Shown piece by piece: positions 1 to 8,898 of a DNA stretch of 10,619 bases. Position 1 is the first letter of the stretch. The number at the start of each line of letters is the position of its first letter. The notes beneath the pieces were generated by a model that ran no database searches, was not told the origin of the DNA, and saw only the letters and a program-made list of their open reading frames with translations. A program made the translations under genes and the position numbers. The stretch comes from a bacterium (GTDB lineage Bacteria; Patescibacteriota; Minisyncoccia; Minisyncoccales; JANBVM01), in the NCBI GenBank assembly GCA_030591065.1, contig JAUVBU010000016.1:1-10619 (forward strand), written 5' to 3'.

Positions 1-1
1 A

Positions 2-2968
2 ACTAGACTTATTAACTTAAAAACTAAGGAGATTAAAGAGCAGGAAATATTTTTATGTGATTTTCCCCTACAAACAGATAGGGGAACTTTTGTTGTTAAT
101 GGAGTAGAAAGGATAGCTATTTCTCAGCTAATTCGTTCTCCGGGAGTCTTTTTTACAATGAGAAAAGTTTCTGGAAAAAAAGCTTTTGGGGCAAAAATTA
201 TTCCAAACAGAGGGTCTTGGTTAGAGTTTGAAACTAGTTCTTCTGGAGCTATTGGAGTTAAAATAGATAGAAAAAGAAAAGTAGCAGCCACAACTCTTTT
301 AAGGGCTTTTGGGATGACTGACAATTTAAGTATTAAAGAGAAATTCGAAGATGTAAATAAAGGAGAGATTGATTTTATTGAAGAAACTCTTAAAAAAGAC
401 ACTAGTCATACCCAAGAAGATGCTTTAATCGAAGTTTATCAGAGACTAAGGCCTGGAGATTTAACTACTGCTGATACGGCAAGAGAATTAATTAAAAATA
501 CATTTTTTAATTTTGAAAGATACGATTTATCTAGAGTGGGAAGATGGAGAATGTGGTCTAGGCTCCCCTTATTATTTGGAGATAAAGGTAAAGATCACAA
601 CAAAAATTTAAATCGAGAAATATTACCCGAAGACAGAATTTTAAAACTAGAAGACGTTATAGAAGCTTTAAGAGAAATCATTCGTTTAAATAATGATCCT
701 CAAGCCAAGCCTGATGAAATTGATCATTTGGGAAATAGAAGGGTCAGGCCGTTTACAGAATTACTAGTTAATAGATTGCGAGTAGGGTTTATGAGGATGG
801 CTAGATTTGCCAAAGATAGAATGTCAACTTTGGATGCCCACACCTTAACTCTTACCCAGCTTGTTAATCCTAAACCAGTAATGGTAGTCGTGAAGCAGTT
901 TTTTATCTCTAGCCAGATGTCTCAATTTATGGATAACCAAAATCCATTAGCTGAACTAGAGCACAAAAGAAGGGTTTCTGCTACTGGGCCGGGAGGACTA
1001 ACAAGAGAAAGAGCTGGATTCGAAGTAAGGGATGTTCAACCATCTCATTATGGAAGAATTTGTCCAATTGAAACTCCTGAAGGTCAAAACATTGGTTTAG
1101 TTGGCCATCTGGCTAGTTTTGCTAGAATTAACTCATACGGCTTTTTAGAAACTCCATACGCTAAAGTTAAAAACGGAAAGGTTTCTTCTGAAATTCAATA
1201 TTTAACTGCCTACGAGGAAGAAAAATATAATATTGTGGCAGGAGGAGTCTCAATAGATGATAAAAACAACATTATTCCCGAAGAAATTGAGGCTAGGATC
1301 AAAGGAAGGCCAGAGGTTATTCATAAAAATGAAGCTGATTTTATAGATGTTTCTCCAGAGCAAGCGATGTCAGTTGCTACATCCTTAATTCCGTTTTTAC
1401 AAAACGATGATGCTACCAGGGCATTAATGGGCTCTAATATGCAAAGACAAGCTGTTCCAGTATTGAAACCAGAGCCTCCACTTGTGATGACTGGATTAGA
1501 AGAAAGTGTTGCAAAAGATTCTGGTCAAGCAGTTGTTAATCTTGAAGACGGAACAGTTATTGAAGTTGACGCTGATCATATTAAAGTTAAAGGATCAGAT
1601 TCTAAAATTAAAAATTACGAACTAAAAACTTTTGTAAGAACGAATCAATATACTTGTTTTCATCAAAAGCCAATAGTAGAAAAAAATCAAAAAGTTAAAA
1701 AAGGAGAGATTTTAAGTGACGGTGGAGCTATTGCTCAAGGACACTTAGCCTTAGGTCAAAATATTTTGGTTGCTTTTATGACTTGGCGAGGGGGAAATTT
1801 TGAGGACGCTCTTTTGATTTCTGAAAAATTAGTAAAAGATGATGCCTATACTTCAATTCATGTGGAAAGTTTTAGTTGTGATGTTAGAGAGACTAAGCTA
1901 GGCCCAGAAATAACAACTAGTGATATTCCAAATGTTTCCGAAACTAAACTAAAAGATTTAGACGAAGAGGGAGTTATTAGAATTGGGGCTGAAGTAGGGC
2001 CAAATGATATTTTAGTAGGTAAAATTTCTCCGAAAGGAAAGGCAGAACTAACTTCCGAAGAAAGGTTATTAAAAGCAATTTTTGGGGAAAAAGCAAAAGA
2101 GGTTAAAGACTCTTCTTTAAAGATGGAGCATGGGAAAAGAGGAAGAGTTATTAACGTAAAAACATTTTCTAGGGAGTTAGGAAACAAACTTAATCCAGGG
2201 GTTATTAAAAGAATTGAGGTAGAGGTTGCTCACGTGAGGAAAATTCAAGCTGGAGATAAATTAGCCGGACGACATGGAAACAAGGGGGTGATTTCTAGGG
2301 TATTGCCAGAAGAAGAAATGCCATTTTTAGCAGACGGAACTCCTGTGGATATTATTATTAATCCAATGGGGGTTGTTTCTAGGATGAACTTGGGACAAAT
2401 ATTAGAAACCCACTTAGGATTAGCAGCTAAAAGTCTTGGTTATCATGCTATTACGCCTTCTCTTTCTGGAGCAGGTGAAAAAGAAATTAAAGAAGAGCTT
2501 AAAAAGGCCGGACTTCCCGAAGATGGGAAAATACAGCTTTTTGACGGAAAAACAGGACTTCCTTTTTCAAAAAAAATTACAATTGGATATACATATATGT
2601 TGAAATTAATTCATATGGTTGAAGATAAAATTCATATGAGATCTATTGGTCCTTACTCTTTAATTACTCAACAACCATTAGGTGGAAAGGCTCAATTCGG
2701 AGGACAGAGGTTTGGAGAGATGGAGGTTTGGGCTCTAGAAGGATATGGAGCGGCTCATACTTTACAAGAAATGTTAACCATTAAATCAGATGATGTTCAA
2801 GGAAGAGCTGCTACCTACGAATCAATTTTAAAAGGAGAGCCAATAAAAGAACCTAATATTCCAGCATCCTTTAATCTTTTAGTTGCGGAATTAAAATCTT
2901 TAGGTCTTAGTATTGAGATAAAAGAGAAAAAACAAGAAGAAAGAAAACCAGAAGAAAAAAACTCTTAA
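2..2968 (+). CDS. rpoB: DNA-directed RNA polymerase subunit beta (5'-truncated by window edge)
   Basis: Encodes the beta subunit, which with beta' forms the catalytic cleft of RNA polymerase. 988 residues are visible. The frame is open from base 2 and already reads family sequence upstream of the ATG at 158 (KEIKEQE at 29-49, RSPGVFF near 136-156), so that ATG is internal and the true start lies off the left edge. By comparison with E. coli, roughly 105 N-terminal residues are missing. Landmarks in order: rifampicin-pocket region (905-985, SQFMD then HKRR); GPGGLTRERAGFEVRD; active-centre NFEDA (1796-1810); GDKLAGRHGNKG with the two conserved active-site lysines at codons 2258 and 2282; C-terminal GGKAQFGGQRFGEMEVWALE, which contacts beta'. 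The large insertions SI1 and SI2 of E. coli beta are absent. The protein ends in a short Lys/Glu tail and a TAA stop. rpoC follows 58 bases later and is probably cotranscribed. Confidence 0.98.
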   Translation, partial: TRLINLKTKEIKEQEIFLCDFPLQTDRGTFVVNGVERIAISQLIRSPGVFFTMRKVSGKKAFGAKIIPNRGSWLEFETSSSGAIGVKIDRKRKVAATTLLRAFGMTDNLSIKEKFEDVNKGEIDFIEETLKKDTSHTQEDALIEVYQRLRPGDLTTADTARELIKNTFFNFERYDLSRVGRWRMWSRLPLLFGDKGKDHNKNLNREILPEDRILKLEDVIEALREIIRLNNDPQAKPDEIDHLGNRRVRPFTELLVNRLRVGFMRMARFAKDRMSTLDAHTLTLTQLVNPKPVMVVVKQFFISSQMSQFMDNQNPLAELEHKRRVSATGPGGLTRERAGFEVRDVQPSHYGRICPIETPEGQNIGLVGHLASFARINSYGFLETPYAKVKNGKVSSEIQYLTAYEEEKYNIVAGGVSIDDKNNIIPEEIEARIKGRPEVIHKNEADFIDVSPEQAMSVATSLIPFLQNDDATRALMGSNMQRQAVPVLKPEPPLVMTGLEESVAKDSGQAVVNLEDGTVIEVDADHIKVKGSDSKIKNYELKTFVRTNQYTCFHQKPIVEKNQKVKKGEILSDGGAIAQGHLALGQNILVAFMTWRGGNFEDALLISEKLVKDDAYTSIHVESFSCDVRETKLGPEITTSDIPNVSETKLKDLDEEGVIRIGAEVGPNDILVGKISPKGKAELTSEERLLKAIFGEKAKEVKDSSLKMEHGKRGRVINVKTFSRELGNKLNPGVIKRIEVEVAHVRKIQAGDKLAGRHGNKGVISRVLPEEEMPFLADGTPVDIIINPMGVVSRMNLGQILETHLGLAAKSLGYHAITPSLSGAGEKEIKEELKKAGLPEDGKIQLFDGKTGLPFSKKITIGYTYMLKLIHMVEDKIHMRSIGPYSLITQQPLGGKAQFGGQRFGEMEVWALEGYGAAHTLQEMLTIKSDDVQGRAATYESILKGEPIKEPNIPASFNLLVAELKSLGLSIEIKEKKQEERKPEEKNS
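905..985 (+). other. rpoB: Rifampicin-pocket (RRDR) segment of rpoB
   Basis: Aligned by eye with E. coli beta residues 507-533. The main contact positions D516, H526 and S531 are all conserved (codons 932, 962 and 977). Differences from E. coli are I507, M511, N517/Q518 in place of Q517/N518, A522, L524, E525, V530 and T533 (codon 983). Positions 511, 522 and 533 are known sites of resistance mutations, usually low-level at 511 and 533, but the particular residues here are not ones I can call resistant from sequence. Most likely this is lineage variation in a functional drug pocket. Confidence 0.8.
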
Positions 2969-2985
2969 AATAACATTTATTATTT

Positions 2986-3003
2986 AAATTGTGGCCACAA
3001 TTT
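2986..3003. repeat. Perfect 18-base palindrome in the rpoB-rpoC spacer
   Basis: The two halves AAATTGTGG (2986-2994) and CCACAATTT (2995-3003) are exact reverse complements, and TTATTT follows. It starts 17 bases after the rpoB stop and ends 23 bases before the rpoC ATG. As RNA it could fold into a 7-bp, mostly A-U stem with a GGCC tetraloop and a short U-rich tail, which would be a weak terminator, attenuator or RNA processing site. As DNA its two-fold symmetry also suits a dimeric regulator. The symmetry is plain in the sequence; its function is unknown. Confidence 0.7.
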
Positions 3004-3026
3004 TTATTTAAAGGCTATTTACTAAT

Positions 3027-6000
3027 ATGAAAGTAGAAAACTTAAAGGCAATTAAAATAAAGTTAGCTTCACCAGAACAAGTTTTGTCGTGGAGTTTCGG
3101 AGAAATTACTAAGCCAGAAACTATAAACTACAGGACTCAGAGAGCTGAAAAAGATGGACTTTTTTGCCAAAAGATTTTTGGTCCCGAAAAAGATTATCAG
3201 TGTTATTGTGGTAAATATAAAAGAATTCGTTATAAGGGTATTGTTTGCGATAGGTGTGGAGTAGAAATAACGAAGTCTTCTGTGAGAAGAGAAAGAATGG
3301 GCCACATTCAATTATCTACTCCAGTTTCTCATATCTGGTTTTTAAAAGGAATCCCCTCTAGGATAGGGTTGGTTTTGGGTATTTCTATGAGACAACTAGA
3401 AAGAGTTATTTATTTTTCTTCTTATATTGTTACTAGTGTCAACGAGAAAGCAAAAAAAGATATTTTAGAAAAAATTAAAAAAGAATTTGAAAGAAAATCA
3501 AAAAAAATAGAGGTAGAAGATAAAAAAACGCAAGAAAAAGGCAAAAAGAAAAAAGTTAACCCAGAATTAAAAGAACTTAAATTAGCAAAAAACAGAGTTG
3601 AAAAAGAACTCTCTTCGATTGAATCTTTTAAAATTTTATCTGAAGTTGATTATCGTGAGTTTTCTTTAAAATATGGAGAAGTTTTTGAAGCGGGTACTGG
3701 TGCCGAAAGTTTAAGGTCTATCTTTGAAAAAATTGATTTAAAAGATCAGGTTAAGAAATTAAAAAACGAATTAAAGGAATTAACTGGTCAACAGAAAAAA
3801 GGAACATTGAGAAGGTTAAGGCTTTTTCAGGAAATGGAAAAAGAAAACATTCGTCCAGAATGGATGTTTTTAACAGTCTTACCTGTTCTACCTTCTGGTT
3901 TACGTCCCATGGTTCAGTTAGACGGAGGAAGATATGCTTCTTCTGATTTGAACGATTTATACCGAAGAGTAATCAATCGTAATAATAGATTAAAACATCT
4001 TTTAGAAATTGGGGCTCCAGAAGTAATTATTAGAAACGAAAAAAGAATGCTTCAAGAGGCCGTAGACTCTTTAATTGATAATGGAAAAAGAAGAGGAACA
4101 ACCACAAGAGCTACAACGGGTGGTAGAAGGTTATTAAAATCTTTAGCCGATATTCTTAAAGGAAAACAAGGAAGGTTTAGACAGAATCTTTTAGGAAAAA
4201 GGGTTGATTATTCTGGAAGATCAGTAATTGTTGTTGGTCCTAAATTAAAATTTAATCAAGTTGGTTTGCCTAAAAAAATGGCTTTAGAACTTTTCAAACC
4301 ATTTGTTATTAAAAAACTTTTAGAAAAAGAACTTGCTTATAATGTAAGGGGAGCTTCTAGATTAATTGAAGAAGAAATAGATGAGGTTTGGGAATCTCTA
4401 GAAGAGGTTGTAGAGAAAAAATTAATTTTACTTAACCGAGCACCAACCTTACATAAGCTAGGAATCCAAGCTTTTTACCCTATATTAATTGAAGGAGAAG
4501 CTATTATGGCCCATCCAATGATTTGTAGGGCTTTTAATGCTGACTTTGATGGAGACCAAATGGCAGTTCATTTACCTTTGTCTAAGGAAGCGCAAAAAGA
4601 AGCTAGAGAACGAATGTTAGCTGGTTTAAATGTTTTAAAACCTGCAACAGGGATGCCAGTTGTTACTCTTTACCAAGATATTATTTTAGGATGTTATTGT
4701 TTAACCGGTATTAATGAAAATGAGAAGGGAGAAGGAGAACTTTTTGTAAGTCCGAGAGAAGCAGTATTGGCCTATAATTTAGATAAAATTAGTATTAAAG
4801 CAAAAATAAAAGTCAGGACAGAAAATTTTAAGAAAGCTTCTAAGCTTAAAAACAAAGAAAATTCTTCTAAAATAGATTTCTTTGAAACTTCTGTCGGTAG
4901 AATATTATTTAACGAGGCTTTACCAGAAGACTTTCCTTATGAAAACGAAAAAATTAAACTGGCAAGGCTAAAAAAGATTGTGGCCAAGATTATTGAAAAA
5001 TATCCAAGAGATATTATTGAAAATACACTAGATCAAATAAAGTCTTTAGGTTATGAGCATGTTACGTTAGCAGGAATTACCTGGGGATTGGATGATTTAA
5101 TTATACCGAAAGAGAAAAAGAGTATCCTAGAAGCTGCTGAAAAAGAACAGGAAAAAGTTGAAAACTACTTTAAAAAAGGACTTCTTGCTCCAGAGGAAAG
5201 GACAGTTAAAATTATTAGTATTTGGAGTAAAGCAAAAGCAGAATTAGAAAAAGAAGTTCCTGGAGCTCTAATTAAAACAGAGTCGGTTTTTCAAATGATT
5301 GATGCTGGAGCCAAGGGTTCTTGGACTCAAGCTGTTCAAATGTGCGGAATGAAAGGATTAGTTATTAACCCAGTAGGAAAAATTATTGAGTTACCAGTAA
5401 AGAGTTCCTATAAAGAAGGATTTAGTACCTTGGAATACTTTATCTCAACTCATGGTGCTAGAAAAGGTACAACAGATAAAGCCCTAAGAACATCTAGTGC
5501 GGGATATTTAACAAGAAGACTAGTCGATGTTTCTCACGATATAATAGTCTCTGAAAAAGATTGTGGAAATAAAGTTGGTATCGAAGTTTTTAGGAAGGAT
5601 GCTGACGAAATAGGTCAAAATATGCTCTTAAAAATTGTGGGAAGAACTTCTGTCGAAAATATTAAAGGAATTTGTAAAAAGGGAGAAATTATTGATTGGC
5701 AAAAAGGAAAGAAGATTATTAAAAATAAAATTGAAAAAATAAGAGTTTACTCTCCGTTTAGCTGTCAAAGTCTAAGGGGAATTTGCCAGAAATGTTATGG
5801 TTGGGATCCCAGTAGAAACGAAATCGTTAAAATAGGAGAAGCGGTTGGTGTTGTGGCAGCTCAAGCAATTGGAGAACCAGGAACCCAGTTAACGATGAGA
5901 ACCTTCCATTCGGGTGGAGTAGCTGGAGGAGGAGATATTACTTCTGGTTTACCTCGAATTCAAGAACTTTTGGAGGTTCGAGTTCCAAAAGGAGAGGCAG

Positions 6001-6650
6001 TTATTTCTTCAACTGACGGAAAAGTTGTAGAAATTACTAAAGACAAAATATTAAAGATTGAGGTTGAAGAAAAGAAACAAAAGAAAAAAGCAAAAGTTTT
6101 AGAATACGAAATTCCAGCAGACTCAGCCACTTGGGTGAAACCAGGGCAAAAAGTAAAGGCTGGACAACAGCTTTGTGAAGGAAGTTTAAATATTAAAAAA
6201 CTTTTCAAAATAGCCGGAGAAGAAGTAACCTGGCGTTATATTGTAAAGGGAATTCAAAGAATTTACACTTCTCAGGGTGTTCAAATTCACGATAAGCATT
6301 TAGAGATTATTGCTCGTCAGATGTTTTCCAGGGTGCGGATTAAAGAGCCGGGAGAAACTCCATTTAATTTTGGAGAAATTATTGAAAAAGTAAGGTTTTT
6401 AGAAGAAAACTTTAAACTAAAAAAGAGTGGAAAGAAAGACAAAGTAGCTATCTCAGCCCCTCTATTGTTAGGAATTTCTAAAGTAGCCTTAACTACAGAT
6501 TCATTCTTGTCAGCTGCTTCTTTTCAGGAAACCTCTAGGGTTTTAATTAAAGCCGCAATAGAAGGAAAAGAAGACAAGCTTCGCGGATTAAAAGAAAATG
6601 TTATAATAGGAAAACTAATCCCTGCAGGAACAGGTTTCCATAAAGACTAG
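3027..6650 (+). CDS. rpoC: DNA-directed RNA polymerase subunit beta'
   Basis: Full-length beta' (1207 aa), which carries the catalytic Mg2+ and most of the clamp. In order: N-terminal zinc-binding domain with C59, C61, C74 and C77; a lysine-rich insertion at about 139-203; the sigma-binding clamp coiled coil at about 306-355 (RRVINRNNRLKHLLE); the invariant NADFDGD at 504-510 with Mg2+-binding D506, D508 and D510; the bridge helix at about 805-840 (GARKG, GYLTRRLVDV); the second zinc site C846, C913, C920 and C923; the trigger loop with MRTFH, its catalytic histidine being H961; and the C-terminal IGKLIPAGTG. The large trigger-loop insertion SI3 of E. coli is absent. The ATG at 3027 gives the expected N-terminus. 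Only a weak AAAGG (3010-3014), 12 bases upstream, resembles a Shine-Dalgarno site. Stop TAG; ftsK starts 28 bases on. Confidence 0.99.
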   Translation: MKVENLKAIKIKLASPEQVLSWSFGEITKPETINYRTQRAEKDGLFCQKIFGPEKDYQCYCGKYKRIRYKGIVCDRCGVEITKSSVRRERMGHIQLSTPVSHIWFLKGIPSRIGLVLGISMRQLERVIYFSSYIVTSVNEKAKKDILEKIKKEFERKSKKIEVEDKKTQEKGKKKKVNPELKELKLAKNRVEKELSSIESFKILSEVDYREFSLKYGEVFEAGTGAESLRSIFEKIDLKDQVKKLKNELKELTGQQKKGTLRRLRLFQEMEKENIRPEWMFLTVLPVLPSGLRPMVQLDGGRYASSDLNDLYRRVINRNNRLKHLLEIGAPEVIIRNEKRMLQEAVDSLIDNGKRRGTTTRATTGGRRLLKSLADILKGKQGRFRQNLLGKRVDYSGRSVIVVGPKLKFNQVGLPKKMALELFKPFVIKKLLEKELAYNVRGASRLIEEEIDEVWESLEEVVEKKLILLNRAPTLHKLGIQAFYPILIEGEAIMAHPMICRAFNADFDGDQMAVHLPLSKEAQKEARERMLAGLNVLKPATGMPVVTLYQDIILGCYCLTGINENEKGEGELFVSPREAVLAYNLDKISIKAKIKVRTENFKKASKLKNKENSSKIDFFETSVGRILFNEALPEDFPYENEKIKLARLKKIVAKIIEKYPRDIIENTLDQIKSLGYEHVTLAGITWGLDDLIIPKEKKSILEAAEKEQEKVENYFKKGLLAPEERTVKIISIWSKAKAELEKEVPGALIKTESVFQMIDAGAKGSWTQAVQMCGMKGLVINPVGKIIELPVKSSYKEGFSTLEYFISTHGARKGTTDKALRTSSAGYLTRRLVDVSHDIIVSEKDCGNKVGIEVFRKDADEIGQNMLLKIVGRTSVENIKGICKKGEIIDWQKGKKIIKNKIEKIRVYSPFSCQSLRGICQKCYGWDPSRNEIVKIGEAVGVVAAQAIGEPGTQLTMRTFHSGGVAGGGDITSGLPRIQELLEVRVPKGEAVISSTDGKVVEITKDKILKIEVEEKKQKKKAKVLEYEIPADSATWVKPGQKVKAGQQLCEGSLNIKKLFKIAGEEVTWRYIVKGIQRIYTSQGVQIHDKHLEIIARQMFSRVRIKEPGETPFNFGEIIEKVRFLEENFKLKKSGKKDKVAISAPLLLGISKVALTTDSFLSAASFQETSRVLIKAAIEGKEDKLRGLKENVIIGKLIPAGTGFHKD
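6599..6607 (+). promoter_or_regulatory. Candidate extended -10 promoter upstream of ftsK
   Basis: TGTTATAAT near the 3' end of rpoC is a perfect match to the extended -10 consensus TGnTATAAT. There is no good -35 hexamer 16-18 bases upstream; the best is TTCGCG, sharing only the leading TT. A start about seven bases downstream would give ftsK a leader of roughly 65 bases. A second TATAAT occurs at 6661-6666 without a TG extension or a -35. In DNA this AT-rich about one such extended -10 per strand is expected by chance in 10 kb, so this is only a candidate for separate ftsK transcription. Confidence 0.3.
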
Positions 6651-6666
6651 TTAGGGGTAATATAAT

Positions 6667-6674
6667 AGATGAGG
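6667..6674 (+). promoter_or_regulatory. Ribosome binding site of ftsK
   Basis: AGATGAGG ends four bases before the ATG at 6679. GAGG can pair with the anti-Shine-Dalgarno sequence, although the spacing is slightly short. It is the only clear Shine-Dalgarno-like site among the four complete genes here, and it supports the ATG at 6679 over the downstream ATG at codon 29. Confidence 0.55.
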
Positions 6675-6678
6675 CTAT

Positions 6679-8898
6679 ATGGTTCAAAGAAAAAATAACA
6701 AACAGAAAAAAATAAAGAAAGCCAAGAAAACAAAAAAAATAACACTTAAAAAGAAATCATCTATGAACTTTTCTTTACCAGAAGAGACGAAAAAATACAT
6801 TTTCGGAATAGGTTTTTTTCTCTCAGCAACGATTTTTATTTTAAGTTTTTTTGGAATGGCAGGACCAGCAGGAGACTTTCTTTTTAAAACCTTTTCTTTT
6901 TTAGTGGGCGAAATTGTTTTTGCAATATTAGCCCTTTTTTTGTGTCTGGCGGGAATAGCTTTTTTCCGAACAGAATATAAGAAAATTTTAAAACCAATAG
7001 TTTTATCTATTGGAATTTCTACTATAGGCGTTTCAGGGATTTTAGAATGTTTAAATCCAGGGATAAAAAAGGGTGGGTGGTTAGGGTATGTTATTACTTG
7101 GCCACTTTTAAAACTCTTTGATTTATGGGTAACTAGGATAATTTTTGTAGTTACCATAATTGTTGGTGGATTGATTTTTTGGCGTTTAATAATAACTCAT
7201 CAATTAAAGAAAGAAGAAGAAAGACAGAAAGAAAAACCCTTGATTAATAGATTGGTAAGAAAAATTATAAAAGGCACCCCATCTTTTAAAACAGATAGAA
7301 TAGAAAAGAAGCCGATTGTTTTTGAAAAAGAAGCTAAGTCAGCTAAAGAAATAGCTTTAAAAGCAAAGGTTAACCCAATAAAACCTGAGATTTCAGGAAA
7401 ACAATACGAAAGACCTCCGATAGAATTACTGGACTCAGTAAAGGGTCAACCTTCTGGTGGTGATATTAGAATGAATTCTATGATTATTAAAAAAACTTTG
7501 GAAAGCTTTGATATTCCGGTAGAAATGTCTAATGCTGTTGTTGGTCCAACTGTAACACAATATTCTCTTAAACCAGCAGATGGAATAAAGCTATCTAAGA
7601 TTACCGCTCTTTCGAATGACTTAGCCCTATCTTTAGCAACTCATCCAATTAGAATAGAGGCCCCAATTCCTGGTAAAAGTTTAGTAGGAATTGAAATTCC
7701 GAATAAAAAAAGAACCTTTGTTAGATTAAAAGAATTAATACAAGGTCAAAAATTTCAAGATTCTTTTTCTCACTTAACTCTTTGTCTTGGTAAAGATGTT
7801 TCAGGAGAGTCTATTTATGCTAATTTAGAAAAAATGCCTCACTTACTAGTAGCAGGATCTACCGGTACGGGTAAAACAATTTTTCTTAATAGTTTAATTT
7901 TATCTCTTCTCTATAATAATTCTCCGGAAACGATGAGGCTTATATTGATTGACCCCAAGAGAGTAGAGTTTAATGTTTATGAAGAAATTCCCCATCTTCT
8001 ATGTCCAACTATCGTTGACGCCGAAAGAGCAGTTAATGCTTTAAAATGGTTAACAGAAGAAATGGAAAGAAGATTTAAATTATTAGCAGAGGTTAAGTCA
8101 AGAAATATTGTCTCTTACAACGAAAAAATTATAAGTGCAGGAGAAGAAAGATTGCCATATATTGTTTTAGTTGTTGATGAATTAGCAGACCTAATGGCAG
8201 CTAAGGGTAGAGATATTGAATCCGGAGTTGTGAGAATAGCTCAAATGGCCCGTGCTGTTGGAATTCATTTAGTTCTTGCAACCCAGAGGCCGTCGGTAGA
8301 AGTAATTACCGGTCTTATTAAAGCCAATATTACTTCTAGGGCTACATTTCAAGTTGCTTCCCAAATTGACTCCAGGACGGTCTTAGATACCTCTGGGGCT
8401 GAAAAACTATTAGGATTGGGAGATATGTTATTTATTTCTAATGAGATTATTAAGCCTAAAAGAATTCAAGGAGCCTATGCTTCTGATAAAGAGGTTAAGA
8501 GAGTTGTTAAATGGATAGCAGAAAATAAGACATCTTTAAGTCAGGCGTCTAATATGGGTGGAGAAGCACTAAAGGAAGGCTTAACGACATATTTAGAAAA
8601 AAGCTTAGAAGTTTCAGAGGGGGTAGGTCCTAATGAGAATTCTTTTCGAGAAGATCCTCTGTACGATGAAGCTAAAAGAGTAATTATTGAAAACAAAAGA
8701 GCTTCATCTTCTCTTTTACAAAGAAAATTAAGGGTTGGATATGCTAGAGCAGCAAGATTAATAGATATGCTAGAAGATCAGGGAATTGTGGGGCCAAGCC
8801 GAGGTTCTAAACCTAGAGAAATTTATATTTCAAACGCAAGCGAGGAGTATACCGGAAAATCAAAAGACGAGGACGATGATGGGTGGCGGTCAGTGTAG
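6679..8898 (+). CDS. ftsK: DNA translocase FtsK/SpoIIIE family
   Basis: A septum-anchored, ATP-driven DNA pump that clears chromosomes from the division site and, in characterised bacteria, activates XerCD at dif. It has 739 residues, close to the SpoIIIE-type length and far shorter than E. coli FtsK because the long linker is missing. Residues 1-28 are extremely basic (13 Lys, 1 Arg). Four membrane segments follow at about 40-60, 72-96, 104-122 and 152-172, then a charged linker to about 250. The alpha/beta motor has Walker A GSTGTGKT at 393-400 and Walker B IVLVVDE at 495-501, plus LIDPKRVEF and LATQRPS. The C-terminal gamma winged helix (about 659-722, with LLQRKLRVGYARAARLID) is the part that reads polar DNA motifs and touches XerD in known homologues. 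A short acidic tail follows it. The Walker A differs slightly from the usual TTGSGKS but is functional in form. Stop TAG. Confidence 0.97.
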   Translation: MVQRKNNKQKKIKKAKKTKKITLKKKSSMNFSLPEETKKYIFGIGFFLSATIFILSFFGMAGPAGDFLFKTFSFLVGEIVFAILALFLCLAGIAFFRTEYKKILKPIVLSIGISTIGVSGILECLNPGIKKGGWLGYVITWPLLKLFDLWVTRIIFVVTIIVGGLIFWRLIITHQLKKEEERQKEKPLINRLVRKIIKGTPSFKTDRIEKKPIVFEKEAKSAKEIALKAKVNPIKPEISGKQYERPPIELLDSVKGQPSGGDIRMNSMIIKKTLESFDIPVEMSNAVVGPTVTQYSLKPADGIKLSKITALSNDLALSLATHPIRIEAPIPGKSLVGIEIPNKKRTFVRLKELIQGQKFQDSFSHLTLCLGKDVSGESIYANLEKMPHLLVAGSTGTGKTIFLNSLILSLLYNNSPETMRLILIDPKRVEFNVYEEIPHLLCPTIVDAERAVNALKWLTEEMERRFKLLAEVKSRNIVSYNEKIISAGEERLPYIVLVVDELADLMAAKGRDIESGVVRIAQMARAVGIHLVLATQRPSVEVITGLIKANITSRATFQVASQIDSRTVLDTSGAEKLLGLGDMLFISNEIIKPKRIQGAYASDKEVKRVVKWIAENKTSLSQASNMGGEALKEGLTTYLEKSLEVSEGVGPNENSFREDPLYDEAKRVIIENKRASSSLLQRKLRVGYARAARLIDMLEDQGIVGPSRGSKPREIYISNASEEYTGKSKDEDDDGWRSV

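Noticed and set aside
1858..2187. 109-codon minus-strand reading frame opposite rpoB
   Set aside because: It is a shadow of the conserved beta coding sequence with no family signal. The same reasoning removes the frames at 124-402, 3069-3311 and 5960-6208.
2986..3008. Calling the rpoB-rpoC palindrome a true terminator
   Set aside because: The stem would be mostly A-U with a GGCC loop and a broken T-run, and rpoC directly downstream needs expression. It is kept only as a palindrome of unknown function.
4978..4990. ATTGTGGCCA inside rpoC, resembling half of the spacer palindrome
   Set aside because: It lacks the second arm (AGATT follows) and lies in coding sequence, so it is probably coincidence.
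6684..7157. 157-codon minus-strand reading frame opposite ftsK
   Set aside because: It is antisense to the conserved FtsK membrane domain. Its sequence is the mirror of lysine-rich and hydrophobic codons, with no recognisable domain.
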